From the NCBI GenBank assembly GCA_905221605.1, contig CAJNDS010002310.1, forward strand, positions 191,001 through 255,000: 64,000 bases of DNA, in the 5' to 3' direction. Both the position numbers and the translations under genes were made by a program. Below the pieces are notes generated by a model. That model was given only the letters and a program-made list of their open reading frames with translations, was not told the origin of the DNA and did not search any database. Each line of letters starts with the position of its first letter. Positions within the stretch are counted from its first letter, which is position 1. Of this stretch, positions 39,670-50,744 are shown in pieces. Origin of the DNA: Symbiodinium natans (lineage: Eukaryota; Sar; Dinophyceae; Suessiales; Symbiodiniaceae).

Positions 39670-41371
39670 GACGCTCCCCGCGCTGCGGTCTGCCCAAGAG
39701 GCGCTGTCCCAGCACGCCAACGTCCAGGTCCATCTCGGTAAGACCAGGGCATGGAACGCCGCTGGCGAGGAGCCTCCAGGCTTGGTGGCTGCGCTGCCCC
39801 GCCGCGCGGGCGACCCACCCTGTTGGACCGGGAGCTGGACCTTGCCGCCTGAGGAGCAGGGCCTTGTAGTGCTGGGGACTCCCATAGGTAGTAGAGAGTA
39901 CGTCGCGCGCTTTCTAGAAGACAAGCGAGGCCAGCACGACGTCCTTCTCGCGCGGCTGCCGGCAGTGCAGGACCTCCAGAGCGCGTGGCTTCTGCTGTTG
40001 TTCTGTGCGGCGCCACGGTGCAACTATTTGCTGCGCGCGGTGCCGCCGAGCGCAACGGAGGCGTACGCGGCGTCGCACGATGAGGCCATCCTGCGCTGCC
40101 TGGCGACCTTGTTGTCTGGGGGGGATGTGCCGTTGGAGCTCCCTCCCAATAGTGCGAGGCGGGCTCGCCTGCCGCTTCGCATGGGGGGCTTGGGCTTGTC
40201 GCCTGCCAGGGAGCACAGGCATGCAGCATATTGGGCCTCATGGGCAGACACGGTCACCGCGCTGCAAGAGTGCCATCCAGGCACATTGGCCACACTAATG
40301 CGGCCCCTGTTGAGTGTTGCGGCAACCGGTGTGCCCCCCAGTGTCAGGGAGGCCGACCAGGCTGCGCAAACCCTGCGCCTGCAAGGGTACGAGGCGCCCA
40401 CGTGGGCAGCGCTGTTGGAGGAAATGGCCCCTCCAAACCTCGGAGACGACGACGGGCCCCCTGCCCCAACGAGGCGGGGCTGGCAGCAAGGAGCCGGAGC
40501 TGCTGTGGACAAGCGCGCGTTCGAGATGCTTTTCTCTGACTTGGATCCTGCATCCCGAGCGCTGCTGCTGTCCCAGAGCGGCGAAGGTGCGAGCTGCGCG
40601 TTCACCGTCGTCCCGAGCGGCCCAGACTTCGTGGTCGACAATGGGGAGTTCCGAATTTTTCTCCTGAGGCGGTTGCGCCTGGCGTTGCCACTCGCCCCTC
40701 GCCGCTGCCGCTGCGGGGGGGCCCTTGATGAACTCGGGGACCACAGATCTGCGTGTGCTCAGGTCGGGGTGCTCGCGCAGAGAGCGGGGCCCCTTGAACG
40801 GGCTGCGGCGCGCATTTGCCGTGAGGCCGGAGCACGGGTGGCCACCAGCGTCGCCCTTCGGGACCTCAACCTCGACGCGCAGGCGACGGATGGCCGGAGG
40901 ATCGAGGTGGTGGCCAACGGCCTGCCTCTGTGGCAGGGGGCGCAGATTGCGGTGGACACCACGTTGGTCAGCCCTGTCCGACGCGACGGGCAGGCGAGGC
41001 CCGGCGCAGACGCGCGGCCAGGGCTCGCGCTGGAACAGGCTGCCCGGCGTAAGCAACGCACGTACCCTGAACTGCAGCTGGGGGGGCGGGGCCGATGTCG
41101 CCTCGTCGTCTTCGGCCTTGAGGTAGGGGGCCGCTTCAGCACGAGCACGCTTGCGTTCCTCCGCCGCCTCGCGCGGGTCCGCGGCCGAACGCGGGCCCCT
41201 TGGGCGCAGGTCGCCACTGCTCGGGCCTTGACGCGTCGTTGGACGGCCCTGGCAGCGCTCGCAGCCATGCGGGCCCACGCGCAGACTCTCCTCGAGCTGC
41301 CAGTCCACCCACGGGATGCAGGTGATGGGGCGGAGGTCCCCTTGGGGGACCTGCTCCTGGAGAGGCCGTGA
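39670..41371 (+). CDS. LINE-C copy 2 ORF: RT thumb, zinc knuckle and restriction-like-endonuclease-like domain
   Basis: The open frame (formally 39284-41371, real from about 39650) encodes about 570 residues. Order: RT thumb (LGKTRAWNAAGEEPPG near 39733-39780; LPLRMGGLGLSPA near 40171); zinc knuckle CRCGGALDELGDHRSAC (about 40708-40758); then REAGARVATSVALRDLNLD, RRIEVVANGLPLW and IAVDTTLVSP (about 40820-40980), then YPELQ and RLVVFGLEVGGRF. A zinc knuckle followed by such an alpha/beta domain is the layout of the C-terminal endonuclease of R2-type LINEs. Here RRIEVV stands where the PD motif would be, and VDTTLV may carry the second acidic residue. The nuclease assignment is inference. The RT palm is absent, so this copy cannot be active. 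Confidence 0.75.
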
Positions 41372-41430
41372 ACAAGGCCGACGGACATGACGATGCGGGT
41401 TGAAAAAGGTGCGGGGAAAAAAAAAAAAAA
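39670..41430 (+). mobile_element. LINE-C copy 2: 5'-truncated insertion with poly(A) tail and TSD
   Basis: CTGCGGAG lies at 39662-39669 just before the element and again at 41431-41438 just after a run of 14 A (41417-41430). This fits target-primed insertion with a target duplication of at least 8 bp, perhaps 12 if the shared A residues are counted. The element begins just after the RT catalytic site. Confidence 0.75.
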
Positions 41431-41471
41431 CTGCGGAGTCGATCATCCCACTTCGTTAGCGGGCGACCGGG

Positions 41472-41894
41472 TCAACGATGTAGTTGTAAAGCAAAATTTG
41501 CTTGCCAGTTGCTTTCTGGACACCATTTGACAACAGCCGTGGCCGAATTGGGAATTCGCAACATTTGGAAAGCGAAGTTGTATTGACGTCGTGCAAGCTG
41601 GCGAGACCAGGTGTCCACAGGGTGTATGTGTAACGCTGCAGTCAGTCTGTGTTTCATCCGACTCATAGTGCTGTGCCAATCTTCGTTTGCAACTCGCACC
41701 CAGCCAACCACAGAGCGAAACATTCGTCGTTGCAATGCATCCAGTGCATGAATTTGTGACAGAGTCAACGGCAATACGTGTAATCCAAACAGAACGGTTG
41801 GAGTCAATACTGTATCGAAAAAACCCAATCTCAATGCGATGGACACATGTTTGTTTGTATTCTTGTATGACGGTGTTTGCGAAACTTTGCCCAT
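41472..41894 (-). pseudogene. LINE-D fragment: C-terminal RT/thumb region
   Basis: A 140-codon minus-strand frame contains LRLGFFDTVLTPTVLFGLHV, LDALQRRMFRSVVGWVRVA and EDWHSTMSRMKHRLTAALHI. This matches the pattern after the RT palm in many LINEs: a strand ending in YG/FG, then a helix with Q-x-R-M-x-R, then a Trp. It is a third sequence type, unlike LINE-A, -B and -C. The longer overlapping minus frame 41443-42384 is probably fortuitous. Confidence 0.65.
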
Positions 41895-41961
41895 CCCACT
41901 TGGAACCTATGTTTGAGTTCTGTCTGACTGCGTCCCTCCCGACCCCGACCCCCGCGAAGAC

Positions 41962-42984
41962 ATGCCGCGGAAAAAGGCGTGTGGAAAAAAAAACTACGGC
42001 ATGGGTCCGAGGGCATGCTGCGGACAAGCTGGTGCGGGCCAAGTCCCCAACGTGGATGTCCGGGCGAAAAGCTTGTATCCGGACGATATCTACATCACGT
42101 ATCCGCCAAGAGCGCATGCAGGCTTCGTTGTCTCGGCTAGCCACCTGCAGGCAAAGAGCTGGGGCGGTGCTGCGGTTCCTCCCACCGGGCCGGACTTCGA
42201 GGTGCCAAGCGAGGAATTCAAAGTCATGCTTTTCCGGTTCTCGCTTCATGCGGGCGTTTGCTTTGCGGGCGGTGAGCAGACCCTGCACCACCGCAGCCTC
42301 CGCAATGTTCTCTTCACCTGGCTGGACCGGGCTGTGGAAACCATGGGTGCGTGGGGGCCTAAGGCGGCAAAAGTACTGGCGCACGTGGCGAGAAGGACCG
42401 GACCAGTCAACCCTTCATGCAGAGCTCAACCAAGGCACCTTTCGGGCCCGAGCGGACCTGCGAAGGCGGGCTGAGCTCGCTGCCGAGGCTTCCAGTGCCG
42501 CTGCACGCCTAGCTGCTGTGGCCCTCATGGCTGGATGAGTGCTGGACGGAAGACCCCGATGCATTCTGAGTTAGCCACCAAGTTCTCTGCCGGTCAATGG
42601 GCCACACGGGGCAGACACAACCTTTAGCCATGTTCTGCTCCTGCAGGGTTTTCTTGAGCGGCTGGTGCACGTTCTGTGATGTGCGCCGGCGGGCAAAGGT
42701 TCTCGCACAGCCCATGCTTTTGTACTTTCCCCATGGTCCAGCCGCTGCCAAGTTGTCCTTGCTTCTTGGGTTGGCCTTAAATCTTGCGCCGCCCTCAGCG
42801 CGCCGCAGCTCTGGTCGCCACACGCGTCGCGTTGCGGGAACTCAACCTGGATGTCCCCGCCACTGACGGCCGGAGGATCGAGGTCGTCGCCAGGCCGTCC
42901 TCTTTGGCGAGGTGCTCGAATTGCATTCGATACGACGCTGGTCAGCCCCATCCAGCGCGACGGATGCGCACAGAACTAGAGTGA
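41962..42984 (+). pseudogene. LINE-C copy 3, scattered fragments
   Basis: A frame at 41962-42474 includes AVPPTGPDFEVPSEEFKVML (about 42168-42228), which parallels TVVPSGPDFVVDNGEFRIFL of copy 2. Further on, 42784-42984 reads AALVATRVALRELNLDVPAT followed by DGRRIEVVA, clearly the start of the RLE-like domain. It breaks off at about 42900 and is followed by the large microsatellite. Confidence 0.6.
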
Positions 42985-43017
42985 AACCATTATGTACATG
43001 ATCCATGCAAACATGCA

Positions 43018-43398
<381 letters not shown>

Positions 43399-43616
43399 AC
43401 AGCAAAACACGCTAAGGCGCGCAAACTCCGCACCTTCCCCGAGCTCCAGCCAGGCAGCAGGGGCCGGGCAATCTGCCAAGACATCTAGCTGAATCTAGCT
43501 CACTGGGAAGTGGGATGTCTCCAACGACGTTGCCAATGTTCGCTAGAGGGAGTGCAAGGAGGCTGGCACAGAAGGCTTGCGCAGCTGCAAGCAAGAGAGC
43601 GGAGCTATAACCATTC

Positions 43617-43922
43617 GTGCCGCGTTTCCCCCGCCGTGTCCCCGACGTTCCAGCGCCGACGTGCGTGACTTGTCGACAAACATGCACCGCCTCGGGGCCG
43701 CCGCCTGACTGGCGACGGCGCGGCGCGCCAACGCGCTCAAAATCCCTCCGCATGGAGACTCATCGAGGTCATTGCCACCGGCGTAATCTCTCTGGGGCGG
43801 CGTTCAACTGGCCGTCGACACTACACTCGTCACGCCGCTCAGTGCGGCGGGCATGCCACGTCGTCCGCGAAGTGGATGCAGGAAAAGAGGCCTGCACAAA
43901 AAACACTCCGACCAGTAATTAG
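43617..43922 (+). pseudogene. LINE-C copy 4, short RLE-domain fragment
   Basis: Translation across two frames recovers RLIEVIATGV (about 43760-43790) and VQLAVDTTLVTPL (about 43803-43840), matching RRIEVVANG and IAVDTTLVSP of copy 2. A one- or two-base indel lies between them. The rest is eroded. Confidence 0.6.
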
Positions 43923-44744
43923 CCACCCCCACGCCAACCTCAATGGCGCGAACGAGGGCATTGCTGCACTTCGAATGCCCCCTCTCATTGGATACAAAGG
44001 CTGTCGCTTGGGCCCCCTGCTTTTATCTTCCCGCATTTCAACCCAACTGAATTGCTGAACTCCAGATCAGTTCGGCAACGATGGTTTCGGAGATTTGCTG
44101 ACATTCTTTTTCGTTCAGCCCGAGAGATGGGTTGAAAGCGGTCGTCACCTCAACGCGGCTGCCAACTGCCAAGTCGTTTTCTTGGCGCCGCCCCCCTTCC
44201 GAGGCATGGTGGAGTCCAGAGTTGGGATCGGCGCGCAGGATAGTATCAAACATCCCTCAGCAACAGCATCGTGCGTTTCGGCGGCGCGGGCCTTCTCTTG
44301 AATCCGTCAGGCCTCTCGCTCGGACAGGTTCGCGGGCACCTCGCAGGTGGCTCATGAAGATCAGGCGAAAATGTCACCAACTTGTTTTGAAAGCATCAAT
44401 TTCATTTGCTGCTTTTTACATGCGAGAAGCTACGTCAGCCAATGGGTTGTTCCATGCCCCCGAACAACGACAACAATGACATCCAAATACCATTCTCCCA
44501 CGTTGCCCAACATTGCCCCCAACCTGGGAAAAGCTTGACCGGCGACATCGCCCCAAAACGTTTGCCGTGATGGCTCATGATGTCTCCGTCGCCGAGGCTT
44601 GGACACTTGTTCGGCTTGCAACTTCACGTGGGTTTGTGCGATCGCTGTTGCCCCTGTAGGTTAGTTCATGATCTGCAGGGCGGACTTGGTCCAAAGGCCT
44701 GAGAAAAGAACATGCAAGCGATTAGGACACGGAGGCTGTTGTGA
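43923..44744. other. No gene recognised
   Basis: A minus frame at 44038-44253 has a protein-like run (LAVGSRVEVTTAFNPSLGLN) but no motif I recognise. No repeat or RNA gene is seen. Confidence 0.4.
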
Positions 44745-46322
44745 TCACCAAGGTCAAGCTCACCAGCCGAATGCCTAAGTGCTTCTCCAGAAGAAACATC
44801 TGCAGCTTCTATTTCGCCTCGACTGCGCACAGTCCTAAATCCTTTGACGTCAAAGGTCCAAGCTACCTATGAGTTGCAGGCAGGCTTGGGTCGTGGAGGT
44901 GTCGGCCGTGTCGTCCAGGCTGGACTCGGGATTCAACCTGATACCAGCACTGGATGCGCGCACACACATGTATCATGTATGTATATCAAAACCATGTGTG
45001 TGTAAATGTACATATATTTGTTATACATGTTTTCTGTATGTAAGCATGCGCATCCTTGTCACGTCACGGGCGCCCTTTTCAGGCGGTCTGCCGACGCAAT
45101 CAGATTGCCCGGGCGGTCAAAATCACCAGCCAAAAATCCGATCCTTCAGGTGCGGCTTTGAGCTAGTTGACATCTGAGACATCTGAGTTGGGGGTCCGAT
45201 CATGTCCATGGCGATTTGAAACGATTGGAAGGATTTGAGGTGTCCTTGATGAGAAAGTTGGACCATCCGAACATTGTCCGCCTTTTCGAGACGTTCGTGG
45301 AGGCTTCTTTGGCTTGACACATCGCTGCCAAAGTTCAGTGTTCGTCCAGTCATAACCGTAATGCCGCGCCCAGGAAACCCAAGGTGAGCTACACTTGGCC
45401 ATGGAACTTTGCAAAGGCCTGGCAGTTCGGCGCAGTGACATGCTTTGAACGTCTAAGCAGTGAAAGGAGACGCACGAATCTGACAAGAATCGTGTTGTGA
45501 CGAGCAGGTGGGGCTTTGCCCAGCTATGCACGGGACTTTTGGCCACCACTTGAAGAGGCCGACTTCGAGAAATTGGCTAAGCGGCGAAACGTCTCACATC
45601 TCGCATCTCACGTCTCACATCTCACGTCTCACATCTCACATCTCACATCTCATATTTCACATGTCACATCTCTGTTATCTCTCTCTGCCTCTCTCTGCCC
45701 CTCTCTGCCTCTCTCTGCCTCTCTCTGCCTCTCTCTGCCTCTCTCAGCCTCTCTCTGCCTCTCTCTGCCTCTCTCTGCCTCTCTCTGCCTCTCTCTCTCT
45801 CTCTCTCGCGGTCTCGGTCTCGCTTTCGCTTCCGCTCTCGCTATCCCTCTCGCTCTCCCTCTCTTGTCAGACCCTTTGCGTGCAGGCTGCCGGCGCGGTG
45901 ATCATGTCGCAACCTCGTGCCGACATGCCATCCACTGCATGTTCCGATCTGCGTTGATTTGCACAGCCACTGCGCCTCGGCAGTGTGGCCTGAGGTGGCA
46001 ACTGCTGGGAGCTTTGAACTACCTTCAGAAGCAGTCGTTGAGCCATGGCGACATTTGCCCCGCCAACGTTTCCTGGTGGAGCTGGCAGTGGATGTGAGTG
46101 CATTACAGTGCTGGAGTTGGGACCATGTAGTGGAATGCAGGTTCTCATGCTTCACTTCGACCAACCACCCGAGCAGAATGCCGCTTTGCATTCAATTACA
46201 TCAGGTTTGTGCTTTTGCCTGCATTTGTTATTTCTGTTGGGTGATGGGATGCTGAGCTGAGGTCACAAAACTCATCGACTTCGGAGCACATGCTGGGCGT
46301 CGCACGCATGACCTCCCTTCCG
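44745..46322 (+). CDS. Protein kinase (CAMK/CDPK-like), catalytic-domain exons
   Basis: At least six short coding blocks, each open in its own frame, carry the kinase motifs in order. Block 1 (about 44745-44966): TYELQAGLGRGGVGRVVQAG, with the glycine loop at 44889-44906. Block 2 (about 45101-45150): ARAVKIT, with the ATP-binding Lys at 45119-45121. Block 3 (about 45205-45311): LEGFEVSLMRKLDHPNIVRL, then FETFVEA (helix C and beta 4). Block 4 (about 45505-45590): YARDFWPPLEEADFEKLAKR. Block 5 (about 45990-46093): QLLGALNYLQKQSLSHGDIC, then PANV, with catalytic Asp at 46050-46052. Block 6 (about 46261-46320): VTKLIDFGAHAG, with DFG at 46277-46285. Block edges often show AG and GT, fitting introns, but exact junctions are not resolved. 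HGD replaces HRD. No APE motif or regulatory domain was found downstream, so the 3' part is missing, far away or eroded. Confidence 0.75.
45588..45862 (+). repeat. Pyrimidine-rich microsatellites inside the kinase gene
   Basis: Three successive types: TCTCACA/TCTCACG units (about 45590-45670), the 10-mer CTCTCTGCCT repeated about eleven times (about 45678-45800), and CTCTCG/CTCTCC units (to about 45862). The array lies between the fourth and fifth kinase blocks, so it is probably intronic. Confidence 0.9.
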
Positions 46323-48413
46323 CAGGTTTGGTCATGAGGGTGTCTCAGATGCATCGCTGCGGGCTGTGCAACATTTTTTGGACATTTTTGATTTGCCTTT
46401 GGGGTTGCTTTGGTTATTTTGGTTGTTCACGTCCCTTCGGCTTCTGTATCATTTTAAACTCGCATGCTGTTGTGTTGTTTGTTTGCTAGTGCTGATGATT
46501 CTGATCTTTCTTGTTGATTCTGCCATGTTTTGTTTTTGCCCACATCACCACGTGGCGTTCTTGTTTTTTTTTACCTGCCCCGGCCGCCGCCTCCTCCTCC
46601 TCCTCTCGTCGTCACCCCAGGCAACTACATGTAGTAGCGAAGAGCATCAAGAAGATACAAGAAGCAAAACAACCGTATGCCGCATGTAGCTTAATAAGTA
46701 CAACAACCGCATATATAGAAAGCGAAGACGTGCTAATGGGCAAAACAGCCGCATGCAGTAACCCAACGCGCGCCACAAAGCAAAACAACCGCCTATAGCA
46801 GCGAAGAGCACCCAGAAGCAAAGCAACTGCATACCAGAACAACTATATCAGAGTTTAGCTATCAGGTAAATACGTCGTCTGCAAGATTTGAAAAAAAACG
46901 TGGTTTTTTGAATAATATGATCTGCATGCCACGTCTTCACTCTCACTTCGATGTAAAGGGGGGATCATGAAATAACGTTGTGCACCCTGATTTCAAGTAT
47001 CAACACTTATCGGTGCCAAACATGAGGTCTGTATCTCAGATGCAAGGTAGATAAAGATGAGTGAAAAAGGAGGCCTTTCGCAGCATAGGGATCTACCAAT
47101 CAACAGGCCTGGATCGACCTTCAAAAGGTCTCGGGGGGGTGCCGGGGGGAAATAAAGTAGACAAAACAACCAACCTGGCCCAAAAAAGTGTTTGTTTGCT
47201 TTTTGTTTTGCCCTCCCCCCTCAAGAGAGGCCTGTGGTAGGCTTCATCTCGGACTTCGGAGGTCCTTGGCGTGCCAAGCTGGTACAGGGGTCTGTCTGCT
47301 CTGCGTACAAATTCCTCATGATACAAATCAAACAGCGCGTTTATTGTAAAAGAATATTTGCACGAAACATAAACCCGCAAAACGCAAGCCCGTAGTGTGT
47401 CTCTTTCTGGGTGTAGGGTATATAAAACACCTAGCATCGTTATTGTTACTGTCACAAGTCATTGGATGATTATTACTTCTGTGTGATTCAATTGAATTGA
47501 CCATTGAGAAAGTGGGCATGAAAGTGCACCCTTACTTTGTCCCCAGGCTTTGCTGGGCTGGTGCTCTGGTATGAAGTGTGCTTCTCTGAGAGAAGCCCCA
47601 GCGGTGAAGAAGGCTGCGGCTGTAAGACATCTTAGTTCAAGACGCATGTCAGTAACATTGCTTCTCTCCGTGCAAGTGTGCCATTGCGCCGCAGGGTCAG
47701 ACAACTGTCTACAGCGAGGGAGGCCTCGGGGTACCTATCAGCAAACCGGCCTCGGACCTCATGGCGCGCTTCGCAGGCAAACTGCTCGGCAAACTGCTTC
47801 ACTCAATTTCATTCAACTCCTTCAACTCAGTCTGGCTTTCGGGAGGCGCCGAGGCCGATGCAGCCTTCACGGCGGAAAAAGCTTTGCACCACACGTGGTT
47901 TATCCTCGCGAGGCCACAGGGCTTAGCTCAGTCCGCTTCAAGCACTGGCCGTGATTCAATTGGCGACTCAAGCGCGACTCAAGCACGCGCAAATCAGTCA
48001 CAATTCCCGATTTGAGCGCTGCCGATCCGAGCACGCGCGATTGAGTTACAATGCCCCGCTTTTTGGGCTTCAGGCGAGTCCTCCGCGTGCCTTCTCAATG
48101 CGCGAATCCTGCATGCGCGAATCCGCCGTCCAGTGTCCAGTGGTGATCCGCGGTGCGCGAATCCGTGTTTCAGTGCACGAATTTGGTCAATGTTTCAGAG
48201 CGTGAATGTGGTCCGTCCAGTGCTGGATAGGTTCCTTTATCTTAGCCCAGCCCAAGAGGCTCAGAGCAGGCATGTGCAAGTCACATGCAAGGCACATGCA
48301 AGGGCCACATGCAGCCAGAGTTTCTGCTCTCCGCCTTAGGCACGGTGAAGTTCCCGTGCGAAGAATGACGTCGAAAAGAGGCGCCACAAGAGAACTTTTT
48401 TGAGAACAGCTGC
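46323..48413. other. Gene-poor stretch with short degenerate repeats
   Basis: T-rich sequence follows the DFG block (46330-46560). No further kinase exon is recognised. Around 47940-48130 there are several CGCGACTCAAGC/GAGCACGCG-like short repeats. The remaining open frames are short and unrecognised. Confidence 0.45.
46630..46852 (+). repeat. Degenerate repeat with AGCGAAGAGCA and GCAAAACAACCGC units
   Basis: AGCGAAGAGCA occurs at about 46635 and 46799, and AAGCAAAACAACCG at about 46662 and 46777. Intermediate copies such as ACAACAACCGCATA give two or three imperfect units. Confidence 0.6.
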
Positions 48414-48498
48414 TTGGGTCTGCTTCGGGCCGGAGCCGCCGAGCCTCTCTTAGCAGAGCAAGAAGCAAAGCGTTGTAGAAGGCCGAAAGCGTACGTTT

Positions 48499-48825
48499 AT
48501 GGGGTCACTGGCACCATGCTGGTCAGGCGGAAAGGCTCCGCAAGAGCCCAAAACGCCCAGAGACGGGGGCAAAGACAAGGACAGCAGCCCTTCGAAAGCC
48601 GCTGCAGGCCGGAGTTTGCAAAAAAACTATCCATCGAAGTCCCGTGCAGTTCGCTTTGAAGGAAAGGAGCTCAAGCGGGAGAAGCGGGAGAAGGAGAAGA
48701 ACGAGAAGAGCGAGAAGAGCAAGGAGGCACAACCGCGGCCAAGGTTCCGGGCTGAGAGTGAAGTGCAGGTTGAAACGTTTTGCGGATGTGAGGAGGATTT
48801 TCGCGCGCAGGGAGTTGCACCGTAA
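48499..48825 (+). CDS. Hypothetical charged ORF (Lys/Glu-rich)
   Basis: A 108-codon frame includes KELKREKREKEKNEKSEKSK and then ends CEEDFRAQGVAP. The repeat-like GAG/AAG composition could produce this by chance, and an overlapping frame (48414-48659) is also open. No homologue is recognised. It could be an exon of an unknown gene or a purine-rich repeat. Confidence 0.25.
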   Translation: MGSLAPCWSGGKAPQEPKTPRDGGKDKDSSPSKAAAGRSLQKNYPSKSRAVRFEGKELKREKREKEKNEKSEKSKEAQPRPRFRAESEVQVETFCGCEEDFRAQGVAP

Positions 48826-49019
48826 TTCGCGGATCTGATTAATAGGCCCCACCCCCTTCCAGGAAATAAAAGCACGGGATCGTATGATTCCTGGGTTCAT
48901 TTTTTGGGGGTTGGGAGGGAGGTGGGTGGGCGGGTGGGCGGAAAGTTGCTGTACTCTTGTGTCCTTTTCCGGTCCTTTTCTCACCTCTTTTCCTTCATTA
49001 TGCAATTCAAAATCTCTGT

Positions 49020-49340
49020 GCATTTGTCGTCGCCGTGGGCCGGGCTTTCAATCCCGAAATCCGGCCTGATGTGGCCCTGAGTTCCGACCCCGCAAGGATG
49101 GGCAGGTCAAGAAAGAATGATTTGGGCAATGACCCTATTGATCCTGCAATCTAAGCAGTGAGGAATCGCAGTTTCTGCTGCAGCCTCCAACTACCGAAAA
49201 TTTGGTGCTTATCGTCGTCACGCGTTCGCCGAACTTCGCTTTGCTTTGGGCGGTTTAATGCTCCCAAACTCTGGCCTTATGTGGCCTTGAATTCCGGCCC
49301 TGCAAGGGGTAGGTCAGGAGCGAATCGTCGCAGTTTTCTG
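49020..49340 (+). repeat. Degenerate direct duplication, period about 210 bp
   Basis: The block around 49051-49115 (CCTGATGTGGCCCTGAGTTCC...GCAAGGATGGGCAGGTCA) recurs at 49261-49322 (CCTTATGTGGCCTTGAATTCC...GCAAGGGGTAGGTCAGGA). Flanking parts are also similar. Confidence 0.65.
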
Positions 49341-49443
49341 TGAAGATAGGTCAGAAGTGAAGAAAGGTCAGAAAAGTAGCCCCCCAAGGATCGCTAAGCA
49401 CGCAAGCTTCCGCGCTTGCAGATAAGCGGAGACGCCCTAAAAA

Positions 49444-49795
49444 ATCGACAAGTCGAAAAGTCGAAAAGTCGAAAAGTTGTCGATTTTTCGACTTTTCGGG
49501 TCTCGCCGGGACTTTTCGGGACTTTTCGACGTTTCGTGGCTTCTCGGACTTTTCGACTTTTCGTGGCTTGTCGGGCTTTTCGACTTTTCGGGGCTTGTGC
49601 ATTTTTCAAGATTTTTCTACACTTTTCGACTTTTCGGACTTTTCGGGCTCATCCCCCTCAGGACTTTTGTGGACTTTTCGACTTTTCGTGGCTTTTCGGG
49701 CTTTTCGACTTTTCGGGGCTTGTGCACTTTTCGAGATTTTTCTGCACTTTTCAACTTTTCGGGCTTTTCGGGCTCATCCCCCTCAGCCCTTCCGA
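49444..49795 (+). repeat. GACTTTTCG array with a 125-bp tandem duplication and a foldback
   Basis: The core CGACTTTTCG and variants recur about every 9-20 bases. The first part (49446-49478) is on the opposite strand (CGAAAAGTCG units) and is followed directly by forward units, so the start can fold into a hairpin. Sequence at 49561-49685 is repeated at 49686-49795 with few changes, including the ending GGGCTCATCCCCCTCAG. Translations give repetitive FSTFRLFG-type peptides, which I do not regard as genes. Confidence 0.85.
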
Positions 49796-49997
49796 CGACA
49801 CACACACACATCCTAAACCAGTGCTATCATAAATCTACAGCCGCTCCGAATTTAAGAAGGCCTCGTAGGCTTCGCCGCGTGGATCTTACATGCGACAGCC
49901 TCAACGACGTGCCTGGCCAGCCTACATACATCCGGAGAAGACACTTGGCGATTATCTTTAGACCCAGGGCCTTGAACCCAGATCTCCAAGAACAATG

Positions 49998-50425
49998 CTT
50001 CAGAGTTTAGAGCCTATGGAGTTTAGACATTCAGGCTTCAAATAGTCCACGTTAAGAGTTTACAAGAAAGATTATTGAAGCAAGAAAATTAAGGGTTGAG
50101 CGTTAGGAAGAGTTCCACTATTCAAAGACAAGGTTACAGAGTTAGTTGTTCAGAGCACTTTATCTCTAGACCCTAACCTGCAGCTACAAGCTCATACCAT
50201 CCCATCCCAGGATTAGTGTAGCGTACCCAGAGATCAAACGCTTCAGAGTTTAAAGCTTATGGTGTTGAGAGGTTCAGAGTTCAGGGTCAAGGCTCGGAGC
50301 TTTAGACACTTGTTATGTTGAAAAGGGTTAAGGATCATATCAAAAATATGGGTTGAGCGTTAAGAAGAGATAGAGTGTTCAGGGGCAAGGTTAAAGAGTT
50401 AGTTGTTCAGAGCACCTTCAAGGCC
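49998..50425 (+). repeat. Two-copy degenerate repeat, period about 245-257 bp
   Basis: Anchor pairs: CTTCAGAGTTTA at 49998 and 50241; GGGTTGAGCGTTA at 50093 and 50350; GTTAGTTGTTCAGAGCAC at 50141 and 50398. No coding potential is seen. Confidence 0.75.
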
Positions 50426-50744
50426 AACTGCCACAAATTTAGTGTCTTCAAGTACGACTCTGAATTTTGAGGTAGATTCAAAAACAAACCAAACATCCAA
50501 AACCCTATGATTCCTACTCAGTGAAACTCAGGCCTTTCCTGGGCCAGCGGCCCGAAATCTACAAGTTCTAAAGCTTCTTGACTCCCGAGGTGAGGCTTGA
50601 AGGTTATGCTTTTAGAGCTCAGCTTCCAGGACGACTGCGTGTCCATCCAGTCCGTGCCCCCCAAGCCCCCCCCCCGCCCGAACCGCATAAACAACAATGC
50701 TGGGTTCCCGGCACTTCACCTTACAACTTCTAGAAGAATGTGCT

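Noticed and set aside
41443-42384. 313-codon minus-strand ORF
   Set aside because: It overlaps a better-supported LINE-D frame (41472-41894) and LINE-C remnants on the plus strand, and shows no motif of its own.
47225-47290. FISDFGGPWRAKL as another kinase DFG exon
   Set aside because: It lacks the preceding K-x-x-D/I context, comes after the DFG block already found, and has no kinase sequence around it.
49444-49795. CRISPR-like appearance of regularly recurring short units
   Set aside because: Units are 9-10 bases with variable, non-unique spacers, and the context is eukaryotic.
49351-49832. Open frames with FSTFRLFG or KSRKVEKS repeats
   Set aside because: They follow from the GACTTTTCG repeat, occur on both strands and have no non-repetitive part.
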